Source: JAANXG01 sp034520625
GTDB lineage: Bacteria; Pseudomonadota; Gammaproteobacteria; Arenicellales; JAANXG01
DNA: 64,000 bases
NCBI GenBank assembly: GCA_034520625.1
Contig: JAXHNI010000008.1
Span: forward strand, 1 to 64,000
Reading direction: 5' to 3'
Below are positions 42,309 to 51,755 of the stretch, piece after piece. The notes beneath the pieces are model-generated. The model worked only from the letters and a program-made list of their open reading frames with translations. It was not told the DNA's origin and did no database searches. A program made the position numbers and the translations under genes. How positions within the stretch are numbered: the stretch's first letter is position 1; the number at the start of each line of letters is the position of its first letter.

Positions 42309-42662
42309 AGGTTTGTTGCAGCTATTCCTAAAAGTGGAGGCACCTACATTACGCACGCTCTTGCGGATTATTACAGAGCTGGAAGTGCCCATATATCAGA
42401 CCGGACGGGTTATTGTGAATTCGATCTTTATCGACCTTAATTGGTCGACAGTATTGGGAAGAATCTCATAGTACATCAACACACATTGGGTACGAGAGGT
42501 AATATGGAGTATCTAAACAGGTACGGGGTCAAGCCTGTAATCTTAACGAGAAATAAATTCAATTTGAGTATGTTGTTTAGATATCACCTCTTGAATGGAT
42601 CATTGAGATGGCCCTTTGTATGGAGAGTCCACCTGGGCGAAAGGGTATTCCCTATTGAATAA
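42309..42662 (+). pseudogene. Sulfotransferase-like gene, truncated and with a nonsense codon
   Basis: The frame reads RFVAAIPKSGGTYITHALAD, a PAPS-loop type start. It continues to DLYRP, meets TAA at 42438-42440, then resumes in frame with LVDSIGKNLIVHQHTLGTRG and KPVILTRNKFNLSM to a stop at 42660. A GAA to TAA change would explain the nonsense codon. The C-terminal part is missing. Its end overlaps the start of the next glycosyltransferase, and GC is lower here. Confidence 0.72.
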
Positions 42663-43917
42663 CAAGATAACCACACGAGCCCCGGGAAGCGGGCCTTCGC
42701 TGTGCATTGTGGCCAGAAAGCTCGGCAGGACGAGCGAAGTGTGGCTATGGAGACAAATAGCCGCGCTGGATCGGGTCAGACCTTCCGTTCTGACCTGGGA
42801 ATGGTTGAACCGCGAGGAATTTGCGCTACCGGGCGTCGTGGTGAAGGATCTTGCCGGCAAGCCGTGGCCTGAAAAGAACAATATCAAAAAGAGGTGGGCT
42901 GCACGCCTGGAACGGACTTGGATGCGGAATTATTATGCGGCCGCCGGATCAGAGAAGGCGCACCTACACGCAGCCATTGCTGAGCTCAGGCCTGACCTTT
43001 TACTGTGCCACACGGGTCCGGTCGCTTTGCAAATGCTCCCGGTGGCTAAGGCGCTGGCGATACCGATATTTGCGCACTTTCATGGGAGGGATCTTTCTGC
43101 TGCGCTTAATGAAGTTTGGTATCGCTACAGCCTGCGGCGCTGTGCGTCTGAATTCAGCGGCATTGTCGTAGTTAACGAAGGACAGAAAGCCAGGCTCGTC
43201 CATATGGGTGTGCCAGAGGAAAGAATCCATATAATCCCCTGTGGGGCTCCGATGCCGGATGTTACCGCGGCATCCGGGCGCAGCAAAGGCGATATTATCC
43301 GCTTTATCGGGGTCTCGAGATTGGTCGAAAAAAAGGGGATAACCTACACTTTGAAGGCATTCTCCGAGGTCCTCGAATCTGTGCCTAATAGTGAGCTGAT
43401 TCTTATCGGCAGTGGACCTCAAAAACAGGAGCTGGTTGATCTGGCGCGAAGTCTGGGGATTGCTAATGAGGTCGATTTTCGCGGTTCGTTGCCGAATCAC
43501 GAAGTACAGAATCTATTGAGCTCGGCGGATATTTTTGTACAGCATTCCGTCGTAGCAGCGGATGACAATGACGAGGGTTCCCCCGTATCGGTAGCAGAAG
43601 CGGCAGCCTGGTCACTGCCGGTGGTCGCCACCAGCGGAGTAGGAGGTATGGACCGGCTTGTTGTACACGAGAAGACCGGGTTCCTCGTGCAACAACGGGA
43701 CGTAAAGGATATGGCGGAAAAAATGCAGTGTCTCGCGGCCGATCCATCGCTCCGAAACCGGTTTGGGCGGGCAGCTCGGGAATTGCTTATTGACCAGTTT
43801 GAGCTGCACAAACAGGTGGCGAAACTGGAACGAGCGTTGCTCGGTGACAGGCTAGTGTCCGCTAGAGATGTAAGGGCTTACTGGGCCGAGGGCCACAGGG
43901 ACAACGATGTCGTCTAA
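42616..43917 (+). CDS. Glycosyltransferase family 4
   Basis: This GT-B enzyme has up to 433 residues. Donor-domain blocks are IRFIGVSRLVEKKGITYTLK, LILIGSGPQKQELVDLARSL and the catalytic-type EGSPVSVAEAAAWSLPVVAT with both glutamates. The acceptor domain shows IFAHFHGRDLS. ATG 42616 overlaps the preceding pseudogene, and a TTG at 42655 is possible. The 3' end overlaps the pyruvyl transferase gene by 11 bases. Confidence 0.88.
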   Translation: MYGESTWAKGYSLLNNKITTRAPGSGPSLCIVARKLGRTSEVWLWRQIAALDRVRPSVLTWEWLNREEFALPGVVVKDLAGKPWPEKNNIKKRWAARLERTWMRNYYAAAGSEKAHLHAAIAELRPDLLLCHTGPVALQMLPVAKALAIPIFAHFHGRDLSAALNEVWYRYSLRRCASEFSGIVVVNEGQKARLVHMGVPEERIHIIPCGAPMPDVTAASGRSKGDIIRFIGVSRLVEKKGITYTLKAFSEVLESVPNSELILIGSGPQKQELVDLARSLGIANEVDFRGSLPNHEVQNLLSSADIFVQHSVVAADDNDEGSPVSVAEAAAWSLPVVATSGVGGMDRLVVHEKTGFLVQQRDVKDMAEKMQCLAADPSLRNRFGRAARELLIDQFELHKQVAKLERALLGDRLVSARDVRAYWAEGHRDNDVV

Positions 43918-44839
43918 CCGTGACGTTGACGCTTCGGAATCTTTGTGTATTCCACTTGATCGTGGTTACAGGGCGTTGCTCATTGGGTGGTTCTCGACGT
44001 TTGGAGACCTGGAAGTGCTCCGCTGGCTCCGGCGGCATCTCGAGGTGCGGTCGATCCCGTACGATGTATGTGCGTATTCCAATTTCGTCAGCCGCTCTCT
44101 CGACAGCTGTGTTGACATAAAATCTGTCGAACCGGATCTATATTCCCATCTGTTTGTTGTCTGTGGTCCGTTCAGCCGCGCGCTCCTTGAACGAAAAGGC
44201 GTTGATCTGAATCGATTTTCTCGTTGTTGCCGCATCGGAGTAAATCTTTCGATGCTTGATGATGAAGGAGAGTTCGACTTGCTCATCGGCCGCGACTCCT
44301 CCCGTTTTAGTGTGCCGGACATCAGTTTCGCTTGCTCGGTTGGCCGAGTTCCCGTTGCAGGGTTATGCTGCGTGCACGCTCAAAAAGAGTACGGACAACG
44401 TCAGAGGCATGACGTTGCTAACAGATTGCTCGCACGCTGCGCCACTGTCCGGAACATGGCTACGGTTACGTTGGATACCAAGTGGCCTGCGGAACGCAAC
44501 TCAGTGGGGTTGCGAAGTCCAGAGGAATTCGAGTCTGTCGTAGCTCGGGTCGATGTAATTTTAACTACACGACTCCATGGTATGGTGCTCGCGTTGAAGC
44601 ACGGTGTTCCTGCTCTAGTGGTAGATCCAATCGCCGGGGGTGGCAAGGTCGTCGCCCAGGCTCGCGCAATAGGCTGGCCGGAGGTACATCGTGTTGACAG
44701 TGTCACAATGACCGATCTTGATAGTTCCTTGGGGCGCTGTCTCGATCCCGCGGCCCGACAGCGCGCGCCGGCCTGCGCGCGGGCTGCGTCCGAGGTCGTC
44801 GAGCGTCTCGATAATGAGCTTGGTCGTATATGGACCTGA
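43907..44839 (+). CDS. Polysaccharide pyruvyl transferase family protein
   Basis: This 310-residue protein matches the PS_pyruv_trans family at its C-terminal half: VDVILTTRLHGMVLALKHGV and ALVVDPIAGGGKVVAQARAI, with the conserved R-H-G. Such enzymes attach pyruvate ketals from PEP to sugars of exopolysaccharides, or belong to the CsaB/WcaK-like group. The N-terminal half is less conserved (LLIGWFSTFGDLEVLRWLRR). Coupled to the preceding glycosyltransferase. Confidence 0.78.
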   Translation: MSSNRDVDASESLCIPLDRGYRALLIGWFSTFGDLEVLRWLRRHLEVRSIPYDVCAYSNFVSRSLDSCVDIKSVEPDLYSHLFVVCGPFSRALLERKGVDLNRFSRCCRIGVNLSMLDDEGEFDLLIGRDSSRFSVPDISFACSVGRVPVAGLCCVHAQKEYGQRQRHDVANRLLARCATVRNMATVTLDTKWPAERNSVGLRSPEEFESVVARVDVILTTRLHGMVLALKHGVPALVVDPIAGGGKVVAQARAIGWPEVHRVDSVTMTDLDSSLGRCLDPAARQRAPACARAASEVVERLDNELGRIWT

Positions 44840-44918
44840 CCGGTGAGACAAGAACTCTGCCACGCGGCAAGCGCGCCCGCCACTTGCCGGACACCTGTTC
44901 GGGTTCGATAGTTACTGA

Positions 44919-45824
44919 ATGACCTGCATTCTGGGCCTCGTAGTGCGGGCCGCCGGCGAACGAACGGAGGAGGCGTGCATACGTATAGCTCAAGCGCAAC
45001 ACGACAGTGACGAGTTTTTTGTTGTGCGCGAGGATAGTCACGCGGGGGCGGTTGAAGAGACGCTCGTTGCAGCCGCCCGGCAGGATGTTGACTGGGTCGT
45101 TGCACTGGATGCTGACATGCTGCTCTATGACAGGGCTCTTCTCACCATGCAGGGCACACTGTCAACTTTTGACCTATCGGTGGGCGTTGTCCATTTCGGG
45201 GTAGCCGACAAACTTTACAGGATGCGGCGCTGGGGTGTGACCGTATATAGAAAGAGAGTTGTAGAGCAGGGATTGCCCGTGCTCAGAAAACTTAGAAAAG
45301 ACCGGAATCTGAAGATAGAGCGGGCGATGATAAAGTGTCTGGAAAAAGACGGTACGGGGGTCGAATTTCTAAAAATTGATGTTGCGCTGCACGACTTTTA
45401 TCAATATTACAGAGACCTATACAGAAAGGCTTATCTCAACGCTGTTCGCAATCCGGGATTAAACGAGCGCGCTCTCAGATGCTGGAAAAAGGCGGCCCCC
45501 GGAGACCCGGACTATAAGGTGATTTTGCAGGGCGCGATCGATGGTCTACAGGAATGGCGGCAGCTGACTAACAGTATACGAGATTTTGGGCGCCTGCAGT
45601 CGGCGGCGGTGCTTGAGACGCTGCACCTGAAGGAAAAGGCGCCGCTCACGGAAACGGACATTGAAAAGGTAGTACCCTGTGGAATCGGGGCTGACATACG
45701 TCGGTCAATAGGCCGGAACAAGGTGGCGCCGGATTATTTCGAGCGACCCTTCTGGTCGCGGTTGTTTTATCGGTTGTCATCCCATGTTTCCCGGCTCCGA
45801 TTGTCCCGCCTTCATTCGAATTGA
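44919..45824 (+). CDS. Glycosyltransferase-like protein (GT-A type, uncertain)
   Basis: This 301-residue protein starts ILGLVVRAAGERTEEACIRI and has VDWVVALDADMLLYDRAL, a DXD-like nucleotide-sugar/metal motif, with HDFYQYYRDLYRKAYLNAV later. The fold looks like a GT2-type enzyme, but the first strand motif is atypical. Its context among glycosyltransferases supports the call; its substrate cannot be guessed. Confidence 0.55.
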   Translation: MTCILGLVVRAAGERTEEACIRIAQAQHDSDEFFVVREDSHAGAVEETLVAAARQDVDWVVALDADMLLYDRALLTMQGTLSTFDLSVGVVHFGVADKLYRMRRWGVTVYRKRVVEQGLPVLRKLRKDRNLKIERAMIKCLEKDGTGVEFLKIDVALHDFYQYYRDLYRKAYLNAVRNPGLNERALRCWKKAAPGDPDYKVILQGAIDGLQEWRQLTNSIRDFGRLQSAAVLETLHLKEKAPLTETDIEKVVPCGIGADIRRSIGRNKVAPDYFERPFWSRLFYRLSSHVSRLRLSRLHSN

Positions 45825-46175
45825 GTCAGCCGCGTCTCAGGCGGAGACGTCACGCGCAACACGGCTACATCGATAATTGTGTACAGACTGTTTTTCTGCA
45901 CTACTACTCAGCGCCCCCAGCGCGAGGTTGGCGACACGCGTTGCTCATTCTTTCCGACGTCCTCGGGAACGAGTGCGAGCCCTTAGTAATCTGGTGATAC
46001 TTTTATGTATTATCTGATCATTCGTCCCCGCAAGAGGAGGGTGAAGGGAATGTGCTTTCTCGGCCGCCGTTCACGAGGCACTGCCGAGTTAAAACTTGCG
46101 CGTCCAGAACGATGGGCGGAGCGCTGACTACCAGTCTCCGGAACCTGATGACCGGGGAGTCCGCTTAGCTCCGTT
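45825..46175. other. Interval without recognised gene
   Basis: About 350 bases between two plus-strand glycosyltransferase genes. No coding frame, tRNA or strong terminator was seen. An AT-rich patch around 46000-46015 (TACTTTTATGTATTATCTGA) could hold promoter elements but does not give a clear -35/-10 pair. Confidence 0.4.
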
Positions 46176-47390
46176 GTGAAGTACTTCTACGTGACATCGG
46201 CGCGGGTGCCCGGCAGAAAAGCGCACTGCTCCCAGATAGCGCAGATGTGCCGGGCGTTTTCGGAAGCCGGTCTCGAGCTGGAGCTCCTTCATCCGGCGCG
46301 CTCACGGCACGGTGACTACCGCCGTGCGACGGTCGAGTCCTGGTACGGCTTTGACGAGTTTGTGCCTGAGAAAAGGCTTTTCTGCATTGATTACGTCGGC
46401 CGTATTCCGAAGTTTTTACCGCACCGTGTCACGAGCATCGCGTATCGTATAATGGTACGTACTTTCACCACCTCCGCGATCCGTTATCTCCGCGCTTGTC
46501 CACGTGAGCGATACGGTCTCTATTCCCGGGATCCGAAGGTACTCTACCAGCTAATCCAGGCTTTTCCTGACCAGTCCAGCTACCTCGAGCTTCATATGCT
46601 CAGGGAAAAGCCGGCCTTCCCGGGAGAAAATGCGCTGCTTGCCGGGGTCCATGGAATCATAGTTGTGACGCACCGGATGAAGACAATGCTTCTGGAAAGA
46701 GGCGTTGATGAGGACCGTATCCTGGTAGAGCCCAACGGCGTAGATCCGCGGTCGTTCCCCGGCTCCTACGACAAATTGGGTGCGCGAAGGGTCTTATCTC
46801 TCAATAGGGAGAGGAAGTACATTACGTTCGTGGGCAACTTCAGAGCGCTCAACGTCGAACGCGGTCTGGATACGTTGATTCGTGCCATTCCCGCCGTCAC
46901 TGAGCGGCATCCGGATACGACATTTCTGTTTGTTGGCGGGCCTGTCGAGCAAGCCTCAACCTATCAAAAGGAGCTGGACGCACTCGGCGTCGATGAACGA
47001 AATTACCGGTTTCTGGACCGCCAGCCATACGATGAAATTCATCTATGGCTCGCGGCGTCGGACATACTGGTACATCCGATACCGGAACACCCGATCTACA
47101 CAAATATTACGTCGCCATTAAAGATCTTCGAATACATGACGGCTGACCGCCCGATCGTTGCCTCGGACCTGCCGTCGATCCGGGAAATTCTTGAGCACGA
47201 GCGCAACGCCCTTTTGTCGCCGCCCGGGGATGTACAGACATTCGCCGGCGCGTTTATCAGGCTGCTCGATGACCGGGATCTAGCACGGCGGTTGTCACGA
47301 GAGGCAAGGCGCGAAGCAGATAACAGGACTTGGAAGGCCAGGGCGCGGCGTATCAAGGACTGGATGGACGCCGGGAACTGTTCACGGTGA
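46176..47390 (+). CDS. Glycosyltransferase family 4
   Basis: This 404-residue GT-B protein starts at GTG 46176 with KYFYVTSARVPGRKAHCSQI. The donor half has ILVEPNGVDPRSFPG, YITFVGNFRALNVERGLDTL, and SPLKIFEYMTADRPIVASDL in the position of the catalytic E-X7-E block. The family adds a sugar from a nucleotide donor to a growing lipid-linked glycan. A small gap of 55 bases precedes the next gene. Confidence 0.87.
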   Translation: MKYFYVTSARVPGRKAHCSQIAQMCRAFSEAGLELELLHPARSRHGDYRRATVESWYGFDEFVPEKRLFCIDYVGRIPKFLPHRVTSIAYRIMVRTFTTSAIRYLRACPRERYGLYSRDPKVLYQLIQAFPDQSSYLELHMLREKPAFPGENALLAGVHGIIVVTHRMKTMLLERGVDEDRILVEPNGVDPRSFPGSYDKLGARRVLSLNRERKYITFVGNFRALNVERGLDTLIRAIPAVTERHPDTTFLFVGGPVEQASTYQKELDALGVDERNYRFLDRQPYDEIHLWLAASDILVHPIPEHPIYTNITSPLKIFEYMTADRPIVASDLPSIREILEHERNALLSPPGDVQTFAGAFIRLLDDRDLARRLSREARREADNRTWKARARRIKDWMDAGNCSR

Positions 47391-47445
47391 GCGTGCTGCC
47401 GAACGATGCGGGGTTCTTCGCGCGCTACCGGGCGCGGCGGTTGCA

Positions 47446-48549
47446 GTGCGTTTACTGCTGATCCCTTTCGTGCTTGATGAATCGCATGCGTCGTTGTCGT
47501 GGCAGGTGCATGTCGCCAGATCACTAGCTGCCAACGTCGAGCACCTGACGGTGCTGGCACCTAGAACGGGCGATTTAACGAGCGTACCTGAGAATATGGA
47601 CATCGTGACAGTGCCGCAGCGACCGTGTGGTATCCCACACCGTTTCGGCGGGCGATGGGCTTTCAATCTCGGTGTTTATCAACTGTGCCGGGATCGGCGT
47701 ATCGACGCGGTATTCGTACATATGGCGAAGGATTGGACGTATATCCTGCATCCCACATTCCGGTTGCTGGGAATACCGGTCGTGCTCTGGTATGCCCATG
47801 GCACGGTCTCTCTGAGGCTTCGCGCCGCGGTGCGCTGCGCAGATAGGGTGATCACTTCAACGCCGGAAGGATGCCGTATCGACGACGAGCGGATAAGGAT
47901 CATAGGACAGGCGATCGATACGGAGAGGTTTTCGCCGCCCGAGTTAAGGCGGCTGCAGACTGCTTTGTATGTAGGCCGCATCAGCCGCCGCAAGCGCGTC
48001 GATCTCATATATGATGCAGCAGTGGAGCTCCGGCGGCTTCTGCCCGAAGACGATGCGCCGGAGTTCGTGCTCGCCGGCGGACCCAGGGGAATGGAAGATC
48101 TCGAGTATGACCATGATCTGAGAAACCGCCTTTGGCGTGACAGAATGGACTCCCGGGTAAGAATGCTTGGTTACGTACCGTTTGAGCGTATTCCGGATCT
48201 GTACCAGGACGCTTTTGTACACATTAATGTGAGCGACACCGGGAGCATGGACAAATCCGTCATGGAGGCGCTGGCCGCGGGTTGTCCTGTGCTTACCAGC
48301 AACCGGGCGTTCCGTGACACCTTGAGGAGTTATCCCGAGTTTATTATCCGTGACGTCAGACCGGCGGCAATAGCGGAGCAGATTCTGGAGATATACCGGC
48401 GCCGCCGCGATTACGATCCATCGGCATTGCGGGCGCTTGTTCTCGACCGGCATTCACTGGATACCTACGCTTCCCGGGTCCTCGAGGTTATTAGTGAGGT
48501 CTCGGGCTCGCGTCACCATCCGAGCGTGTTCCGCCGTCACGTCCAGTGA
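47446..48549 (+). CDS. Glycosyltransferase family 4
   Basis: This is a 367-residue GT-B protein from GTG 47446 (RLLLIPFVLDESHASLSWQV). Donor-domain features are LQTALYVGRISRRKRVDLIY and GSMDKSVMEALAAGCPVLTS. The N-terminal domain shows VLWYAHGTVSLRLRAAVRCA. The next gene starts inside its last codons (four-base overlap), so translation is coupled. Confidence 0.87.
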   Translation: MRLLLIPFVLDESHASLSWQVHVARSLAANVEHLTVLAPRTGDLTSVPENMDIVTVPQRPCGIPHRFGGRWAFNLGVYQLCRDRRIDAVFVHMAKDWTYILHPTFRLLGIPVVLWYAHGTVSLRLRAAVRCADRVITSTPEGCRIDDERIRIIGQAIDTERFSPPELRRLQTALYVGRISRRKRVDLIYDAAVELRRLLPEDDAPEFVLAGGPRGMEDLEYDHDLRNRLWRDRMDSRVRMLGYVPFERIPDLYQDAFVHINVSDTGSMDKSVMEALAAGCPVLTSNRAFRDTLRSYPEFIIRDVRPAAIAEQILEIYRRRRDYDPSALRALVLDRHSLDTYASRVLEVISEVSGSRHHPSVFRRHVQ

Positions 48550-49679
48550 CCAACCCAAGAGTTCTCATGATTTCCCTGGACCAGGGTCTTCTTGGTCTCA
48601 AGGAAACCGGAGACGTGATCGAGCGTCACAGTATCTACGGGCGTGCTGTAGAGGAGCTTCAGATTATAGTTTTCGCACCTGTGGAGGGCTTCCACCGCGT
48701 CGCTGAAAACGTCGTTGCCAGGTCCACAGCGGCTGAGTCTCGCATGGGGCATCTGCTGCGCGGTGTCCGTATTGCGGCAGGACTGTTCCGGGAGCGGACC
48801 TACGATCTCGTTGTAACGCAGGATCCCATGATTACCGGTGCGCTGGGCCTGATCCTCAAGTATCGGTTCGGCGCCAGGCTTCTGGTGCATATGCACGGCG
48901 ATTTCCTCGGCAGGGAAGGATGGTACAAAAGGGGGCTGCGGCGCCGTGCGCTGCTTCAACTTTCTCGTATCGTACTGCGCCGCGCCGACGCAGTGCGGGT
49001 CATGAGTGAGGACCAGAAGCGTAGCCTTGAAGGAATTGGCGTATCCGGCTCCAGGGTACGCGTCATCGCCACGCCCGTAGACGTCTCACGTTTCGCGGCC
49101 CCTGGGGCTGACGGCTTTACCATTGCCCGGCCTTTTCTCAAACGCTGGCCCCGAACGATACTGATGGTCGGCCGAAAAGATCCGGTGAAAGACTACGACA
49201 CTTTGTTCAAGGCGATATCTCTCGTTTTTGCTCGCAGGTCGGACGTAGGGTTATGGCTGGTCGGGAACTACACCGAGTACGACGATATACCACTGCCGCG
49301 GGACCGCGTTCGACTGACGCCCCGTGTTGACGGTCAGACCATGCCGCTGGTGTACCGGAGTGCGGACGTTGTAGTCCTGTCGTCGAGATCGGAAAGCTTC
49401 GGTAAGGTACTGGTCGAAGCGAATGCATCGGGCAAACCGGTGGTTGCCACCGCTACAGCGGGCGCCCGTGAGATAGTGATGCACGGGTACAATGGTTACT
49501 TGGTTGAAGTGGGAGACTACGAAGGTTTGAGCTGTTACCTGCTGCGGATTCTGGATCAGCCGGAAACTGCAGAACGTCTGGGCGATAATGGCCGAGAATA
49601 CGTTAATAAGCGGTTTGCTGCGAATACCAGCAAGATAACTGACTTCTGGCACGACATTATCGGGGAGGCAGGACAATGA
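48546..49679 (+). CDS. Glycosyltransferase family 4
   Basis: This 377-residue GT-B protein starts at GTG 48546. LLVHMHGDFLGREGWYKRGL is the acceptor-domain block, MVGRKDPVKDYDTLFKAISL and ESFGKVLVEANASGKPVVAT are donor-domain blocks with both catalytic glutamates. It overlaps both neighbours by four bases. Confidence 0.88.
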   Translation: MTNPRVLMISLDQGLLGLKETGDVIERHSIYGRAVEELQIIVFAPVEGFHRVAENVVARSTAAESRMGHLLRGVRIAAGLFRERTYDLVVTQDPMITGALGLILKYRFGARLLVHMHGDFLGREGWYKRGLRRRALLQLSRIVLRRADAVRVMSEDQKRSLEGIGVSGSRVRVIATPVDVSRFAAPGADGFTIARPFLKRWPRTILMVGRKDPVKDYDTLFKAISLVFARRSDVGLWLVGNYTEYDDIPLPRDRVRLTPRVDGQTMPLVYRSADVVVLSSRSESFGKVLVEANASGKPVVATATAGAREIVMHGYNGYLVEVGDYEGLSCYLLRILDQPETAERLGDNGREYVNKRFAANTSKITDFWHDIIGEAGQ

Positions 49680-50515
49680 ACCGACGGATGTCCAGCATCA
49701 ATCGGGGGCGCGCGAAACGCTGTGGTGACAACAAGCAAGATACACCGGATTCCAAGGCGTATGAGACGCTACGGATGCGTGTCGAGGAAACGATTAAGCA
49801 GCATGCTGGCGAGGGCATCGATGCGCCGCACAAACTATTCAAGAACCCGCGCTGGGATGTCCAGCTTCTTCGCGAGACGTACGACTTCGGCAACAAGAAG
49901 GTCCTCGACGTCGGCTGCTCCTATGGCACGTCATTGCTTTTTTGGGGCGACGACTCTGAAGGCGTAGAGGTCGACCGGAACAGCGTGCGGTTTCTGGAGA
50001 AAATGGGGCGTACCGTGCACGTGCTCAACATCGAGGACGGGCTCTGGAGCTCGGTGCCGGAACGGGCCTATTCGGGGGCGTTTTCAAGTAATCTTATCGA
50101 GCACCTGGTAGCACCCCATATGTTTCTCGCCAATCTGTATCGCGTCCTCGATGACGGCGGTATCCTGGCGCTGCAGCATCCTGTGGTCGTTCCCGTTGCT
50201 GTAAATCGGTTTAGTCGCATATTCCCGCCGATGCGGGTATTGATTGGTAGACAGGGGTGGCACGCGGGAGAGCACATCAACTTCTTCACGCCAAGAACAA
50301 TCCGGCTGACCCTGGAGAGGGCCGGTTTCGTCGTTATGGAGCAGTTTGGCGGTTATTTCAGGCGTTTTCCGACCCTTGGTCGACGCATTGTTCCGATTTC
50401 ATCGAAGTGCTTGTCAATCTGCCGGAAGGATGATCGGTACCGGTACGCCCGGAAGCGACGGCCGGAATTCGACCCCGCATGGACACGTGAGCTGCTTGCG
50501 CTGTACCGGCGATGA
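49676..50515 (+). CDS. Class I SAM-dependent methyltransferase
   Basis: This 279-residue protein has SAM motif I KKVLDVGCSYGTSLLFWG, an acidic post-I residue in GVEVDRNSV, SSNLIEHLVAPHMFLANLYR as motif II, and DDGGILALQHP as motif III. It probably O-methylates a sugar of the glycan, for example at a chain end, though a small-molecule target cannot be excluded. The ATG overlaps the stop of the preceding glycosyltransferase. Confidence 0.85.
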   Translation: MNRRMSSINRGRAKRCGDNKQDTPDSKAYETLRMRVEETIKQHAGEGIDAPHKLFKNPRWDVQLLRETYDFGNKKVLDVGCSYGTSLLFWGDDSEGVEVDRNSVRFLEKMGRTVHVLNIEDGLWSSVPERAYSGAFSSNLIEHLVAPHMFLANLYRVLDDGGILALQHPVVVPVAVNRFSRIFPPMRVLIGRQGWHAGEHINFFTPRTIRLTLERAGFVVMEQFGGYFRRFPTLGRRIVPISSKCLSICRKDDRYRYARKRRPEFDPAWTRELLALYRR

Positions 50516-50606
50516 ACCGTCAAACGACGGCGCTGGTGCGTTCGGGATCAGGAAACACGGAGGCGCCGGTAGACATCGACTGGAAGATCGCCAAGGCCGG
50601 GCGCGA

Positions 50607-51755
50607 GTGAAAATTCTGCTGGTAACGAATATTTTCCCCCCGGCGATCGGCGGGCCGGCGACGTTCGGCGCCAGGCTCGCGGACGCGTTGAGCGCAAAGG
50701 GGTACCGGGTAACTGTATTTTGCGCGACACCCGCATCCGGGCACGCCGACGGTGGCTATCCGTTCCGAGTGGTTCGTGCAGGGTTGCGAGGTAATCGGCT
50801 GAGGCGGGAGATGGAGCTGAGGGCGCGGTTGCTGAAGTCCATGGTATCGTCAGATATGGTTTACTGCATGGGTCTCGGCCACCAGACGCATTGGGCGGCT
50901 CGAGCGACGAGACGTGGATATACCCTTCGCGTGGGGGGTGACAGCGTGTGGGAGCTTGCGCGAAACACTGGAGCCACCTCCCTCGAACTCGAGGAGTTCT
51001 ATCGGCAGACCGATGACCCAGGCAGAAAAACGGTCGAGATCGAGGAGCGAAAGAGGCTCGCACAAGTACGCGACGCTCGCGCGGTGATCTATGTATCCGA
51101 GTATCTCAGATCACTCGCGGGCGCATGGACCCGTCACAGACCGGTGTCGGAGCATATCGTGCCCAACGGCATAGATATTACAGATGCAGGCGCGATACAG
51201 CGGCGCAGAAGTGGCGAGGCATTGAAACTTGTATTCGTGGGACGGCAGACGAACTGGAAGGGCGTCGATTCAGTCCTGCTGGCGTTGGCCGGCACCCCCG
51301 GGGCAACGCTTACGGTGCTCGGCTCTGGCCCTGTCTGGCCCGCGAATGTCGACCTTTGCCGGCGCCTCGGTCTCGCAGACCGCGTAACATTTCGCCGCAG
51401 CGTCGATAGCCGCGAAGTGCTGTCCGTGATGTTTAACCATCACGTTCTGGTTCTTCCCTCCCTCTATGAAGGGCTCAGCAATACTCTTCTGGAAGCCGGT
51501 ACCGCCGGACTGGCGTGTATCGTATCAAACCGGGGTGGTAACCCTGAAGTCGTGGAGCACGACACCAACGGCCTGCTGATCGACCCCTTCGACGTCGACG
51601 ACTTGCGTACCGCGATAGCGCGACTCAGGGATGACGAAGACACGCGCAGCAGGCTGGCGGAAAGCCACAGACGAAGAGTACAAACAGATTTTAATCTTGC
51701 AGGAAGTGTGGAGAAGACAGCGCGCATCCTCCAGGACGTCGCTGCAGCCGGGTGA
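50607..51755 (+). CDS. Glycosyltransferase family 4
   Basis: This 382-residue GT-B protein starts at GTG 50607, giving KILLVTNIFPPAIGGPATFG, the standard GT4 beginning; the frame is open upstream but lacks family character there. HIVPNGIDITDAGAIQ, LVFVGRQTNWKGVDSVLLAL and EGLSNTLLEAGTAGLACIVS follow. The next gene overlaps its stop by four bases. Confidence 0.89.
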   Translation: MKILLVTNIFPPAIGGPATFGARLADALSAKGYRVTVFCATPASGHADGGYPFRVVRAGLRGNRLRREMELRARLLKSMVSSDMVYCMGLGHQTHWAARATRRGYTLRVGGDSVWELARNTGATSLELEEFYRQTDDPGRKTVEIEERKRLAQVRDARAVIYVSEYLRSLAGAWTRHRPVSEHIVPNGIDITDAGAIQRRRSGEALKLVFVGRQTNWKGVDSVLLALAGTPGATLTVLGSGPVWPANVDLCRRLGLADRVTFRRSVDSREVLSVMFNHHVLVLPSLYEGLSNTLLEAGTAGLACIVSNRGGNPEVVEHDTNGLLIDPFDVDDLRTAIARLRDDEDTRSRLAESHRRRVQTDFNLAGSVEKTARILQDVAAAG